From positions 599,645,644 to 599,709,643 of the forward strand of contig NC_081415.1 of assembly GCF_030272615.1 (NCBI RefSeq): a stretch of DNA of 64,000 nucleotides, given 5' to 3'. Source of the stretch: Cryptomeria japonica. Lineage: Eukaryota > Streptophyta > Pinopsida > Cupressales > Cupressaceae. A program made the position numbers and the translations under genes. Shown piece after piece: positions 11,642-23,791 of this stretch (positions are counted from its first letter, which is position 1; each line of letters opens with the position of its first letter). The notes beneath the pieces were generated by a model. It saw nothing but the letters and a program-made list of their open reading frames with translations. It did no database searches and was not told the DNA's origin.

Positions 11642-14600
11642 TTATCGGAGCTGAATATATTTGAAAATATCTAGATAGGCTTTCTCCAAAAGCTCTAGAT
11701 AGGTATCCCAACCTGATTTGAGTGTTCCGGAAACAGATACAAATCCATTAAGCATATGGGCATATGACTCTTTATCCTTGAGTTTTTTCGGTGTGGGCTT
11801 ACCAACCAAATCTATGCACTCCTTCTTACGTACACTTCTTGAATCCAACTGGAGACTCATCAACCCTCTAAGACTTCAAGATCTCCTTATAATTTTATCT
11901 TTATCCCTCTCAAAAGCTTAAACTTGGGCTTCCAAAACCAAAATCTAACCATCTATAGATGTAGTCAATGAATGTGAACCATCAAAAGAATTGACTATAC
12001 CTACAATTTCCTCCTGAATATCCTTAATTCTTTTATCTAAATCTGTTGAAAGTAAACCTATATGACAACATACTCCATAGATATTAGTGCATTGCCTTAA
12101 TGCATTATCAATCAACTTCAACTTATCACTAATCTCCTTCCTCTCCGACTCAATCATCTGATCAAATGTTGCTCTCTTTTCCTTTGTAAACCTCTCTAGT
12201 GCCTGTCGGTTTGATATATGTTGTAGAGATTGAAAGTCCTTTAAAATGTGCTCTGTGATTGCTTTAAGCTTGTCGAATGGACTCGCTTCTTTGTCAAATT
12301 TGCACTCCGGAACAAGTCTATGCAAAATAGTGATAGAATGATTAATAACCCCTTTGTTCATAGACCCTTCCTTCATCATTTTATGTGCAGCCATCATCAT
12401 GAGTTCAGTGGAAATCATCTCGATAATGCCTTTTTGTTCAACCTACGAGGTGTCAATTGACAACAATGATGGACTCACTACCGGTTCCCTGTCAGATTCC
12501 CCTTTCTTCTCCTCTGATCGTTTAACTTTTATAGCTTCCTCACTTTCACCGATAGCTTCGCCACTTGGTGCAGTATCAATTACTATTGGTTTCTCCTTAT
12601 GAACTGTGTCCTCAACCTGTACATTCAGATCTGGAGGACTATTGTCCTCATTATTAGTAATTTGTACACTTGCAACCTTTACACTCTCTGATTTTGTCGA
12701 TATCTCAACATTTGCATGTACATTGGTTTCTACTAGGGGCTCTATATCCAATATCTTAGTATTTTTCAAAATTGAGGGTGAGGTACCCACAATACCTTTA
12801 CCTTTTCCTTCAACCGAGATGTTTGTAGTATCAGTTTTAGCTTTTGGTGAAGAATAAAAACAAGGGGTTTGATGCAAAGAATTGAACCCATGCCTTGTGG
12901 GTCTCCTTGACTATCTCATTAACCTTACCTAAAATAAGATCGATTATTCTATGCTTGTTGTTAAAGATTTTCCTATCTACAACCTCAAGAGTCATGTCCA
13001 ACTCCTCTGGAGTAATGGATGCACAAGTATTTAACAACTCTTGAATTTTTATATGCCTGTCCTCTTCCATTGTTGATAATCTTCTAGCATCTAAAATGTC
13101 ATATAGCTGTGCTGGTATTTGGTTTTCAATTTCTAACAAGGCTTTCTTATAAATATCCAAATACAACAAAATTGATTCCTCAACTTCTCTCTGTTCATCA
13201 TCATCCAAATGCTCATAATAAAATTGTACATTCTTCAGCATACCATCCTTAGTTATTTCATTAACCAATTATACACAAGTCTTGGATGGAATAATAGTTA
13301 CATTACCAGATACAAGTACAAGATCGATGTCGTCCATCTTCTTTCTTCTTCCAGTACCAGATGGGGCAGAAGGTGTTTCTTTTGGTGCTCTTTTATGTGT
13401 CGGTACCCTGATAGTAACTTTCCTAACTGATTACTTCTTTGCTTCTACCTTAGTCTCTTCAATTTTCTTCCTTAATACCCTCTTGAATGCTAAGGGTGTG
13501 TCATCATCAGATCCAGAGTATTGCGATTGGCTCAATGAATATTTATGGTTCTTTCCTCTTCCTTCATTTTTTCGGAACAGTATCAATTAATGCCTTGATG
13601 TCCTGTGAAACTTGTTCCACAAACTTGCTTGCCTTGCCCTTCTTCTTCTCTCTCTTCTTTCGGTTAAACTCATTTTCAACCTCTTTCTTTTTCTACTTAG
13701 TAGTACCAAAGGTTTTTACAATTTCATCAATAGGTGCATCAATTAGCATTTTTGCATATGCATCTAGAATTCGTGCATCTAAAATCTGTGCATCAACTTC
13801 ATAACGCATCTCTTCAATCCAAATCTTCTGGGGCTTTACAGCTTCCATCAAAGTTTCATCTTTCTTAACCATGAAGCATATCTCGATTGAGTATTTCTCA
13901 ACAATGTGCTTAGGAACTCTCTCCCTAGAATTCATAGCCTTTTGGAATGCCTTAAAATAACCCCATACTTTGTCATATCGCTGACTACCCAAACTTGCAA
14001 TAGATTGTTTTAGTTGCCTCCCTATCGAGATATCAAATGCCCATTGTCTTTTCCCAAAATTGGGAGTTTCATTGATGAAAAATAGCATTAAATAGACAAT
14101 TAGGTTTCCATATCGGAATGTTCCCTTCTTCTCTCCTTTGATCTTCCCTAGGTTAATTAACAGTTCATCCAACATCCAACCATAGAGATCTAACTTCTCA
14201 TTTTCTCTCAACATATCATTGTTAGAATAATCAAAGGACAACTGAGTGGGGGGTGAATCAATTGTCAACAGATTATATTAATCAAACCACTTTATAACCT
14301 TTAACCAGAGCACATAAACATTAAATATCAGAATAGCAGAAACAGATACCGGTAAACAATCAAACTTAAGAATGAAACAGAGAATCAACACAATGCAACC
14401 ATACCACATAACACCATGATTTGTACGTTGAAAACTTGGTAAAGGGAAAAATCATGATGGGAAGCCTACCCACAGTCAGATAATACTTCTGCAGAAAGTA
14501 TGTGATATAATAAGGGGCCTGCACATGCAGAAAGGCACACTGCCTAGAGCGTATTGCTCATTACAAAGGAGTCTCACTGACTACAGAGAGGTTATAATCA

Positions 14601-16233
14601 CCTCAATATAACTGGACAACAATCCAGAAGAATGTACTACCAATGATAGCATCTACCATGCCTGATTATAGTCCCGGTTAAGCTCAATACCAAATGCCTT
14701 TGACCTCTTACATAAACCCAATCCGATCACCTATGATCAACCAAATCTCCTTTGCATATGATCTTTTCATTATTCGCACATTTCATTCCATGACATGATC
14801 TACAAAGAGATCTTACATCAATTTATACAAACCCTAACCTAAACTAATTAGGTTGGACACCTAAAAGATATTACAATAAGATCATTACATACATCCACAT
14901 TACAATGATATACCATGTTGGCTTTAGACCAAAACAACATTAACCAATTCATAAATCATCCCAGTAACGTGTAGAGAACACTTAATAGCACGTTACATGA
15001 TACCGGTCCATAACCTGGACCCAAATAGATTCACCACGCAAAAGCGATGTCACCAATCAGTCGAGGCATGAACAAAGATCACTTTCTGCATCCTGAATTC
15101 CATCTAGAAGTCGCACTAACACCACTTATGCATATTGTCAAAGATTCTCAATAAAAGCTCTGTCGATAAAACCCTAAATCCTTACCGGTATAGGCTTACT
15201 AGAGTGTATGATAGCATCCGATCATCAATTCAATACCAACTGACCAAAACATACTCCAGAAACATGCAACACATTAAACCAAACATATTCCATTGATCCA
15301 AACATGTGGGTAGTATCAGTTGATATTCCCTTCTGCCAGTAACACTAGTTCTTCTACCGGTAACCAAAATCAGTTTGTCGGTAACCAATCATAACAGCTA
15401 GTGTTGACATCAATGACAAAACATCAATGCAACACATAATAAATTCTTTTATATTGCCAACACTTATGAGTTGCATAAATGTAGGAGCTAGAAATAGAAT
15501 TCAGTCGGTTTGATTGAGTTACCTTGTAACAGATAATCATGCTTCTGAATCTGATATATTTGTCAGTGATAGTGCTAACCCTCATTGATTGCTTGTCTGA
15601 TGTTGCGTCGGTGATATTGTTGACCTGATCATTAGAAACCTTTTTTTTCAGACGTTGTCCAACCTGGGGTAAACCGATGATGGCCATGATCGTCTCCTTC
15701 GAGATCTTATACGGTCTGTCTAATCAGATAAATTCTCCATGCACTCTTCTTAAAACATATCTGACAATCTCATCTTCAAATTCTGGAATATCCAGAATGC
15801 CTATAAACCCTAGATCCTCAATATGTTGATACTCGGGCTTAATATTTCCATAATCTCCCATTAACTCACTCATGTGCATGCTCTTAATATCATTGGTTCC
15901 CAAGTCCTCAATATGGCAGTGAATGTAAGCTCTGACATCTTCAACATATACGACTCCTTCCAGGACACGGGAAAAAGCGCCAACTGAATCATCCAAGGTG
16001 GCAATATGTGGGAAGTGTTTGAAAGTCGGCCTAGGACGGTCCTTGACCTCAACAACAATAGGATTTGCAATAAACATAGGTACAGAGGATGATCTCGCTT
16101 CCATGATGAAAGATAAATACCTGTGAATAGTTGCTGGTGAAAACCCTAAAGAGCTCTTTTGATCGCTGGTGAAATTGCTCAAGAAGATATCGATCGCATT
16201 GAATTGCCTTAGACTCGCTCTAAATCGCTCCAA
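11642..16233 (-). pseudogene. Long ORF of element D, unknown function, interrupted by a solo LTR
   Basis: Open segments run leftward from 16233: 16233-15724 and then 15687-15463 in the same frame after one stop. The nested LTR follows, then 14219-13693, 13268-12837, 12877-12443, 12418-11945 and 11863-11642 with frame changes. Without the LTR the gene would be about 1,100 codons. The N-terminal part has Phe/Tyr-rich stretches and an MAIIGLPQVGQ motif. The middle part is basic (FGKRQWAFDISIGRQLKQSI). The C-terminal half is Lys/Glu-rich and probably coiled coil. No catalytic motif of a retroelement enzyme is present. I cannot assign a family. Its conserved place inside element D says it is an element gene rather than a host gene. 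Confidence 0.6.
14220..15462 (-). repeat. Nested solo LTR (D-related) inside element D
   Basis: A 1243-bp sequence. On the minus strand it starts TGTTGGCAATATAAAAG and ends CTAACA. It shares with the D LTRs the G-run plus TGAATCA near one end, a GCACATGCAG core and CTCACTGACTAC, but is clearly diverged. It interrupts the long ORF of element D: coding sequence stops at one edge and resumes at the other. I could not find a clean 5-bp duplication (ATAAG versus ATGAT), so the boundary may be old or off by a few bases. Confidence 0.65.
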
Positions 16234-16480
16234 ATCGCTCTAAATGCAAAGTGATCAGAAATGAAGTGAATTCAACCCTTTTAACCTTCAAGAAAAACCC
16301 TAATCCATCATTGACATGAATGACTTCCGATGAGATACCAGATCTCAATCAAACATCTCCATGCCGGATAAGCATCTCTAATGTCTGGAACATCTTCCAG
16401 AACCTCTTCTCGGGGCATAAGCAGTATTTTCATGAATTTTGCCTACCCCTAAGGCATCTACCTTAGTTACCGAATGAGCT

Positions 16481-17560
16481 TCATGTCAGTGCAGGAGCAA
16501 CCTCCTCTGTCGGTTGAGTAACCGAAGCATTCCCATTTGTTGATTGTTCATTTGACTTCCTGACCCATCTATGGGTATGATCTTGTTGGATTTCATTAAC
16601 CTTCTCTTTCCCTTTATCATTTGATCCATCATTACCAACCGGTGGATTTTTGCTTCTACAGAATTTAGCAATATGTCCAGCCTCATTACATGCATAACAT
16701 GTAACGTTGTTCTTTTGAATTGCTTTGCTAAAACCGGTATAATTGCTTGACTTGCACTGATTAGCCATATGTCTAAATTTTCCACATGCATAACATTTAA
16801 CATTCATTCTGCAATCTTCTATCTTATGACCATACTTATTGCATTTAGAACATTGATCGGGAGCAGAATTATAGTTCTGAATTGCTCTATTTCTACATTG
16901 TTTGGCCATGTGACCAAATTTATTACAAATAAAGCATCTACCATTAAATTTATAAGCATTAAGCTGCCTTACCGGTGCCTTCTAGTTTTGATCTTCATTT
17001 GCAGTACTGGAGCTCTGTCCTTGTTCAAATCCAAGTCCACTGGAATCTTCATTCTGCCTTTGTCTTTTCAATAATTCATCTAGTTGTGTTGAACTAATCT
17101 TGAATTTTTCTTTATACTCACTTGCAATAGTCGCATCATCTCTCAGAATTATCATTTGTCTCTCAAGTTCTTGTTCATTACTCTAGGATTGTACCAAATC
17201 AATTCTCAACGTATCATTTTCATGAACCAACCTACCACATTCTTCAAATTTGTTTTTCAGAGATACAACAAGATTTTCTTCCTTTTGCTTTCGGTCTTCA
17301 ATCTCCTTTGACAACCTCATAGTTATAGCTTGCATTTCATTCCTCATAACCATGTTCTCCTGACTCAGCTTCTGACATCTCTCATTAAGTGCATCATTCT
17401 CTTCTTTATCCTTATTTTGCAAAAGTTCCTTCCTCCTATCCTGAACAGATGACAGCCTCTAATGTAGGACAAGAATGAATTCGTGAACAGAATTCAATTC
17501 ATCTTGTAACTTCAAGTGCTACCTCAAGTTGCTTCTCCAAACTCATATCCATGGATTCCG
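16481..17560 (-). pseudogene. Gag-like gene of element D with four zinc knuckles
   Basis: Read leftward from near 17560. A coiled-coil segment lies at 17422-17183 (Glu/Lys/Asn-rich heptads). A linker follows, then four CX2CX4HX4C-type knuckles between about 16945 and 16640: CFICNKFGHMAKQC, CSKCNKYGHKIEDC, CYACGKFRHMANQC and CYACNEAGHIAKFC. The third has Arg where Gly is usual. These bind nucleic acid in nucleocapsid proteins. A stop near 16985 and breaks near 17180 and 17480 split the frame. The position immediately inside the primer site fits gag. Four knuckles is more than the one or two usual for plant retroelements. Confidence 0.7.
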
Positions 17561-17605
17561 AATTCAGGATCTCCCTCAAGCTGTTAAACTTCCTTTGAGG
17601 CACAA

Positions 17606-17618
17606 GGCTCTGATATCA
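17606..17618 (-). promoter_or_regulatory. Primer-binding site of element D, initiator-Met tRNA type
   Basis: The minus strand reads ATTGATATCAGAGCC just inside the LTR end. The common plant primer site is TGGTATCAGAGCC, so this matches with one G-to-A change. Confidence 0.7.
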
Positions 17619-17620
17619 AT

Positions 17621-18538
17621 TGTTGGAATCCAAGAACATTGAGAGGGGGGGTGAATCAGTGTTCCACCAGAATGATCAATTTTAACCTTATTAAAACATG
17701 CATTCACCAACCGGTATACCTGTACCTATAAGATTGAAAGAAGTAAAGCAACAAATAAGCCAAACACAAAAATGAATACCATAACACAGAGAATTATACG
17801 TGGAAAACCTCAAAGAGAAAAAACCACGTTGGGATTTGTGACCCACAATATCAATCCACTAGCGATATGAAAAGATATTACAAAATGTAGGGGGGCTGCA
17901 CATGCAGGAAGGCTTACAGCCTAGAGCACACTGCTCAAACACAAAAGGAGCCTCACTGACTACATACAAATCCAAACTACAATCCGAAGAAATGAGTGAA
18001 CTGCAAAGATAGCATCTCTTATGCCTGAATACAGTTCTGGTTAAGCTCTGTTTGTTCCAGTTTGAAACCCTAAACCCTTACTGGAATACCCTCTTACATA
18101 AATATCCTCACATACATGATCTTTCTCATGTATTTCGCATCTCCATTACATTCCATAACCTTACATATCCATATCATACAAAATGATCTAATCAACTGAC
18201 CTATATACCCTTTACAAACTATCATGCCTTATGTCAGCTTACAAAGATAATTACAATATGAATATACATGTCAACTCAATAACATAAATACATGAATATC
18301 AAAAACAATTGTTGATGTCGGATCTCCCAAATGATGTCGGCCTCCAATATCACTACCCCGATGAAGTCATGACGGCCTGCAATGTCGATACCCAAAGAAT
18401 TCCTTCCAACTGGTGAAGATACCTGCCAGTGTCGGTGTCGGTAATCAACCAGACCAAAATGTGAAAGTCGGAACATGTTGCCATGTTGCCATCAATGACA
18501 ACATATTGAAACCAACCAATTAGGGTCAATTGCCAACA
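17621..18538 (-). repeat. 5' LTR of element D
   Basis: A 918-bp LTR with TGTTGG...CCAACA ends, followed by TSD GTAAT at 18539-18543. It pairs with 10481-11394. The sequences differ visibly more than the LTRs of element A, so D is the older insertion of the two complete elements. Confidence 0.9.
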
Positions 18539-18543
18539 GTAAT

Positions 18544-20160
18544 TTCCATGTCAGTGGTTGTACATAAATTAACACTCACAGGCATATGAAACTAGAGTGG
18601 ATAAATTTTCTTCTTAGAGAAATACTCTAGTGTAATAACCTCAAAAAGTTTCGCTAGCGGGTAACTGACACCGCGATGGATAATGTTTACTTAAGCTTTG
18701 CAACAATTGATTACACCCTTGCTATGACTTTCTTGTTCTTGTGGGCGACAAGGGCATAAGTGGATAATTAGCGTATTGGACTATTTTTCATTGCAATTTT
18801 ATCCACTCCAGTTGGAGCAAAATGTTCCACTTGAGTAGGTCGTGGGCTTGCTAGTGGATAATGGGAAAACGACAATGTTTTAGATTTGTGTTTTTAAACT
18901 CGTCTATTAGAATGGGGCCAAAAATGTCTACTATAACCTGGTAAAAGGTGTTTCTAACCTTGTTGAAGTGCATGAAATAAACTTTACGTATTTAGGTAGA
19001 TTTTGGAACTTTTCAAAGCGAGTTGCAATTTATTTTCAATGCTGGGTCCTCAATTTGTCTAAAGGCTAAACGGTGTGTGTTGTGAAACCTCACAATAGTA
19101 AGTGACATAGCTAAATACATGAAAATATAATATATTCAAGCTAGTTTTACAATGCCAAATATGAACTTATAACTCCATTTATTTCCAACCACTTCATGAA
19201 ATTTCAAATATTTGTTAATAACTAAAAGCTACTCAAACCATAAACTATCAAACTATTAATATGCAACCACAAACTAGTTATATGATATAATTCTTACTAA
19301 TACAAACATATAGAGCAACATTTCTTATGGAAAGACATTATAATTGTAATTTGGAAATGTGGGCTTGAGTATTGATTATTCTAGTCAAAACTATTAAACT
19401 AGTATCAACAACTAAAGGTGTAATCAAATGAGTGATAGTTACAAATATTTGTACTTGTCTATGAAACATTGAATAGAATGACACTTTGAGAGTCATGTGG
19501 GGTAGATCTCAAAGATTAACATAAAAAATAGATAATCGGAACTACTAAGTGTCTAAAGCAACAATAACCGGAGGAGGCAGAGGGTCCCAAACATTTGACT
19601 TACCCCATCCATCAATGGGGTATGAAGTGGTGTCAAGAACATCCCAACCCTCGTCTTTATCACCACCATCTTTGTCTTCAATGTGCACAAGAGAGATTGC
19701 CAAAGCCAACCACAAAAACCATTTGAAGGGAGAAAGAGTCGACCACATAGAGGTAGCACCAAGTGATGACCCCATCCCCCTAGAAGGCCACCTTGAAGTA
19801 GCACCCCTAGGGGGAGGAGAAGCAAAACACTACCGAATAGGTTGCGACAAACCACTTTGGCCACCAGAACAATGAGGAGGAGCTTGAGACCAAGGAGATA
19901 GAGTGGCAAGCTAAGAGGATCCACCATTGGCACCAACCGTAAGCAAGAGAACCACCATGAGATGATGAAATTAGAGTAACTTTGGCAACATTACATTGTA
20001 CATTGCCCCAATGGTCAAGAAGCCCCTGAAGGTGATTAACCTCCAAGGCCACCTTACAAGCTTATACGTGTATCTATAATAATAATTTGAGCATATGATA
20101 GCTTTATAATAGATCAAAACATATTGATCCACAGTAAAATGAGTAAAATTTACAAAATTT
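18544..20160. other. No gene recognised
   Basis: Open frames exist on both strands at 19549-20052, but they overlap each other and show no domain. The rest is AT-rich without a recognisable feature. Confidence 0.45.
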
Positions 20161-20165
20161 TATCA

Positions 20166-20640
20166 TTATATGCTAAAGAGAATTTCCACAAGGCTAATCC
20201 CCCAAAAAAACCATATATCAAGAGAAAGGCTTTGGCCTAAAACGACATAAGAAATCATGAATCCGATTCCAAAGTTGTTGGGCTCTTTGATAGAACCAAA
20301 AGAGGTACGTAAAAGATTCCACTTGCCTACAAAACAGGCAACAAGAATCCTAAAAACCCAAATGCCAAAGCTGAAACCAAATCGATAAGCCTTGGTAAAG
20401 ATTACACGAGGAAAAGTAGGCGAGCTTAGGCTCAACAACAGCCAACCAAATGTTGAGGAATTTGTGTTGTGAAATTGAAAAACACGATTGCAAATTCCAT
20501 CTCAGATTTACACTTAGCGTCATAGAAAATTTGATAAAAAGCAACAATACCCAAAATGTGACCTATAATTGTAAAAAACACTTTAGGAATCCACCACCAA
20601 TCCTTCCACCAAGGTTTGAAAAAATACACCCTAAATTTTC
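20166..20640 (-). pseudogene. LINE fragment: C-terminal zinc-binding region (zf-RVT)
   Basis: Read leftward, with frame changes, the sequence gives EPKLAYF, then SIWFQLWHLGF, a stop, and CLFCRQVESFTYLFWFYQ followed by AQQLWNRI. This order (PK-x-x-YF, a linker, CxxC, ES-x-x-xLF, then A-x-x-LW) is that of the zinc-binding domain after the reverse transcriptase in plant LINEs. Nothing upstream of 20640 could be assigned. It is a short, dead relic. Confidence 0.5.
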
Positions 20641-20659
20641 GTTACCTATATTGAGATAA

Positions 20660-21550
20660 ACCCTAATTACAATTAATGACATGATAGTAATCGATTGGAA
20701 GGCAATGCCTTTAACTCTGCAAACCGCAAAGGAATGATTTTATCTCACAATTTGTGAGGTTGGATAAAATGAGCTCAAAAGTAGAGAAAGAAATTGGCAA
20801 TCACATGGGAGGGGGGCATACTATTTTACGTACCGAAAAAAACTTTGTAATCGTGGAAACGGGTTTTGATATATAGTAGGATTACAGACGGAAGATGGGG
20901 AGGGGAGTACCTTGTCATTTTTCTTATTTGGGGGAAACAGATGAGATTTTATTATAAGAATTGCATTAAACCCATGATGGATACAAAATGGTAGAGATCC
21001 TAGACAAGAAAATGACTATGCATCAAATTCTCAAAGATATGGTAATACACATTGACATCAAAATTCTAGAGAGAGCATTAATGACTGGGACATATTGAGG
21101 ATGTATGTGAGTGGCAAAATTACATGAAACAGAGTGACTTGCCTTTTCAGGAAGAGCAAGGGAAATCTACTTTCCTCAAATTCAACCTCATCAAACTGAG
21201 CAAGAGATTGGCAAAGGAATAAGTTAGTGTAAGATTCTGTGAACCATTTGAAATCCTGAAGCCATTTACTCCTGCAGATTATCAGTTAGCTTTGCCTCTG
21301 GATATTACTTGAATGCATAATAAAAGCAACATTAAGGCTGAAAGTAAGAATACCACAAAGCATCCCTCATTTTAATTCTTGAAACAGAATCCACCAAATA
21401 CCCTGCATCTTTCCAAGCATGTTCTAATAATCAAATAGATATATTACAATAGAAAGAATGGCTACATTTTATATTTTGGACATCACTCCTATCCTTCTGC
21501 CAGCATTATCTGAAGTTACCCTTCTCAATAATAATGGTGTAAATCAGTCA
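20660..21550. other. No gene recognised
   Basis: AT-rich sequence without convincing ORFs, repeats or RNA genes. Confidence 0.45.
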
Positions 21551-21775
21551 TTGGTATGACTCGGTGGTAAAAGACCGAGCATTACCAGGATAATGACCCT
21601 GGTTAAAATTCATTCAGATTTAAAGCTTGCCCTGAACCTCTGGGCTGGCTCCCCACTTCAAGATTCAAATCTGCCCAGCTTTACATCTCACAAGGGAACT
21701 GCTGAGATTTACAACCCATCTCAGAGTAGCTGCTTTAATGCAGGGCAATATAATGAAGATTCTCAACCCAACTGA
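21551..21775 (+). mobile_element. Probable tRNA-derived SINE
   Basis: The head looks like a tRNA gene: a box A-like TGACTCGGTGG at 21557-21567, then a box B-like GGTTAAAATTC at 21601-21611, 44 bp apart. Between them, ACCAGGATAATGACCCTGGT resembles the anticodon-loop side of SINE heads. The body to about 21775 is not AT-rich, unlike its surroundings. No poly(A) tail or TSD was established. It lies just downstream of the phytocyanin gene. Confidence 0.45.
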
Positions 21776-21780
21776 TGTCA

Positions 21781-21786
21781 TTTATT
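21781..21786 (-). terminator. Possible polyadenylation signal of the phytocyanin gene
   Basis: AATAAA on the minus strand, about 105 bp downstream of the stop codon at 21891. Position and sequence are canonical. Plant signals are loose, so this is only suggestive. Confidence 0.4.
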
Positions 21787-21890
21787 GATCTAGATATGTC
21801 TGAAAAAATCTGCTTAAGGGCAATATACTAATCTATCCTATCCCAATCCAGTGTCACCAAAAGATCTTAGAAACTTGACAATTACAGATC

Positions 21891-22843
21891 CTAAATCTGA
21901 AATAGAAACATATAAAATCCAAATAATAGGGTAATGATGAAAGCAAGAGAATCTACAGGGTGCATCAAGGTAACACTGGCACCAGAAGTAGCACTGGCAG
22001 CTGGCATGCTAGCAATAGCAGTATCTGGACTAATCCCCAGGTACCCATTGACTGAGGATGATGGAAGTGGAGGCAGAGCCCCATTAGAATCTGCTACAGC
22101 AATTGCAAGTTTCTGGGACTTGGCACAGTTCCCCGGCCTCCCACTGGTGAAATAGAAGTAGCCAGAGTAATTGAAGCTGAAGTAAGAGTTGCCATCATTG
22201 AATGTTGTAATGGGACTTGATATATCACACTTGGCATATGCTTCTTCTTTCACTTGAACCACCAGATCCTGACTAGGAGGATACAGAAACACTGCCAGCA
22301 CAGACAGCAAAGAGATCTCTGTAAATAAACTGCATGGTCTATAGAATCTAACATATCATACAGACCAATTTTATCTATAGTATATCAATACAAGTCATTA
22401 TCATAATCATCAGATCTATACCCAATAAAAGGGATCCAATAACAGATTGACCAAAATATGCAAACGGGTAGACCAATCTACTCTATAATGTGTCAATGCT
22501 AGTCACTACCATCACCATCAGATCAATACCCATTAAAGGGGATCCAATTGCAGATTGACCCAATATGCAAACGCATACACAGATCCAACATTGCCATTCC
22601 TGACAAGAAAATTGTTGCAGAAATGGAGGGAAAAGAAGAAGAGAAGTACTTACAAAGCGCGTCCCCAATTTTGAATTTGATGTCGGCAGCCCATTTTTCG
22701 TAAAGATCAGGTCTTCCGTTGGTGGGTAAGGCCCACGCATCCAACCCTCCCACTCTGAACATTTGATTTCCGTCTCCTTCCACCTGTATAATCATCATCG
22801 TCGTCATCATCATTCCAAAACACAGCATTCCCAACCTCCCCAT
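21891..22843 (-). CDS. Early nodulin-like protein (phytocyanin family), GPI-anchored, two exons
   Basis: Exon 1 is 22843-22654 and exon 2 is 22291-21891. The 362-bp intron begins GTAAGT and ends CAG, in phase 1, joining GDAL to LFLYPPSQDL. The product is 196 residues. Residues 1-24 are a Met-rich signal peptide. Residues 26-128 are the phytocyanin fold, with VGG..AW, IKFKIGDAL, AYAKC (Cys85) and GNC (Cys119) for the disulfide. A Ser/Ala/Pro-rich linker and a hydrophobic tail (LAFIITLLFGFYMF) indicate a GPI anchor, so it should sit at the plasma membrane. Copper ligands appear lost: Ser113 and Asn118 stand where Cys and His are expected, as in the non-copper ENODL subgroup. I chose ATG 22843 because it starts the signal peptide; an ATG further upstream gives an unlikely N-terminus. 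No frame break is present, so it is probably a functional host gene, the only one here. Confidence 0.85.
22363..22573. repeat. About 104-bp tandem duplication inside the phytocyanin intron
   Basis: Copies at 22363-22466 and 22471-22573 both start GACCAAT and end TATGCAAACG, with GGGATCCAAT and CAGATTGACC in between. They differ at many positions, so the duplication is not very recent. It makes up more than half of the intron. Confidence 0.85.
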
Positions 22844-22959
22844 CTTTTGCTCGGCTCTGCTCTCCCCTCCCCAACACAAGACTTGGAGTACTACATAATG
22901 TGCTTTCGTCTTTATTTTGTAAACTCGTGTGAACATGACCTGGTGCCAGAGTGTCCATT

Positions 22960-23680
22960 ACTGTTGACTGTGCAATTAGTGATAATTGGTTGTTTTTTAA
23001 GATGTTTACAGCCCAATGTTAAAATGGTTAAGTTCGTTCTGGAGGCGACTTCTTTCCTTTCACGAACTCCAACAGCAGGGAAGCACCGTTGACATCAGTT
23101 AGGTAACATGCAGTTCAAATAATTTCCATTTTCATTGTCCTAAACCAGTTGATTATTATGGAACAATAATTTAAAAATATACATTGTGGAAGCATCAAAT
23201 TCATTAAAGGAATAGAATTAAAGGATTCTCTTAATATTTAAAAATTAAGAGATTAATTATAAAATCTTTCAATAATTGTTATTATTAAATTATAAAATGC
23301 TTCAATGATTCATTTCGATTATAATAAAGTTTAGAATGAATTTAGTTTCTAAGCTTAGAGGTAAGAGTACACATTCATATGGTTGAATTATTGAATTATT
23401 TCTTAGTTTTTTTTGGATTACTTTGTTGTAGATTTACTTATTAAAGTGAGGTCTCATAGAGGGGGCATCCTAAAAAATAGAGCTGGAGCTCTTGATATTT
23501 TTTAGGAATATTTTAAAGCTATTGACCTCATGAATTTTGTGGTGAAGTCCAACTTAAAAGATTAAGCTCTAGAATTTAAGGAAGGTGGTGGTCTTGCGAA
23601 CAAAATACTTTTGTATATAAAGACAAAAACAAGTAAAAAATAAATATTTTCCCTCCAAATTTGGTTTTCAATATCAATCT
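22960..23680. other. Phytocyanin upstream region, nothing further recognised
   Basis: AT-rich upstream sequence of the minus-strand gene. No clear TATA box at the expected distance was identified, and there is no ORF worth calling. Confidence 0.4.
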
Positions 23681-23684
23681 AGAT

Positions 23685-23791
23685 TTAGATTACTCACAAG
23701 TGGCATCTTACATTCCTAACTTAGATTATTGACAAGTGGCATCTTACATTCCTAACTTAGATTATTGGCAAGTGGCGTCTTACATCCTAAG
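23685..23791 (+). repeat. Three-copy 36-bp tandem repeat
   Basis: Copies at 23685-23720, 23721-23756 and 23757-23791 share TTAGATTA, then CAAGTGGC, then TCTTACAT. The third is slightly degenerate and one base shorter. Confidence 0.85.

Larger units (their letters stand above)
10481..18538 (-). mobile_element. Element D: complete non-autonomous LTR retrotransposon
   Basis: An 8058-bp element bounded by direct LTRs (10481-11394 and 17621-18538), both starting TGTTGGAATCCAAGAAC and ending CCAACA. A 5-bp TSD GTAAT flanks it at 10476-10480 and 18539-18543. A polypurine tract lies by the left LTR and an initiator-Met-type primer site by the right LTR, so transcription runs leftward. Inside are a gag-like gene with four CCHC knuckles and a long ORF of unknown function. 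No protease, RT or integrase is visible, so it must have depended on another element. A solo LTR (14220-15462) is nested within it. The LTR style (G-run plus TGAATCA, iMet primer) suggests a Ty1/copia affiliation, which is inference. Confidence 0.85.

Noticed and set aside
19549-20052. Overlapping ORFs of 80-127 codons on both strands
   Set aside because: They overlap on opposite strands with no domain, and none has support over the others.
21551-21625. Functional tRNA gene
   Set aside because: Box B is degenerate and no full cloverleaf or acceptor stem could be drawn. A SINE head fits better.
22763-23092. Plus-strand ORF opposite the phytocyanin first exon
   Set aside because: Antisense shadow. 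The minus strand has a signal peptide, domain and matching splice sites.
23685-23791. CRISPR-like array
   Set aside because: A direct tandem repeat with no spacers, in plant nuclear sequence.
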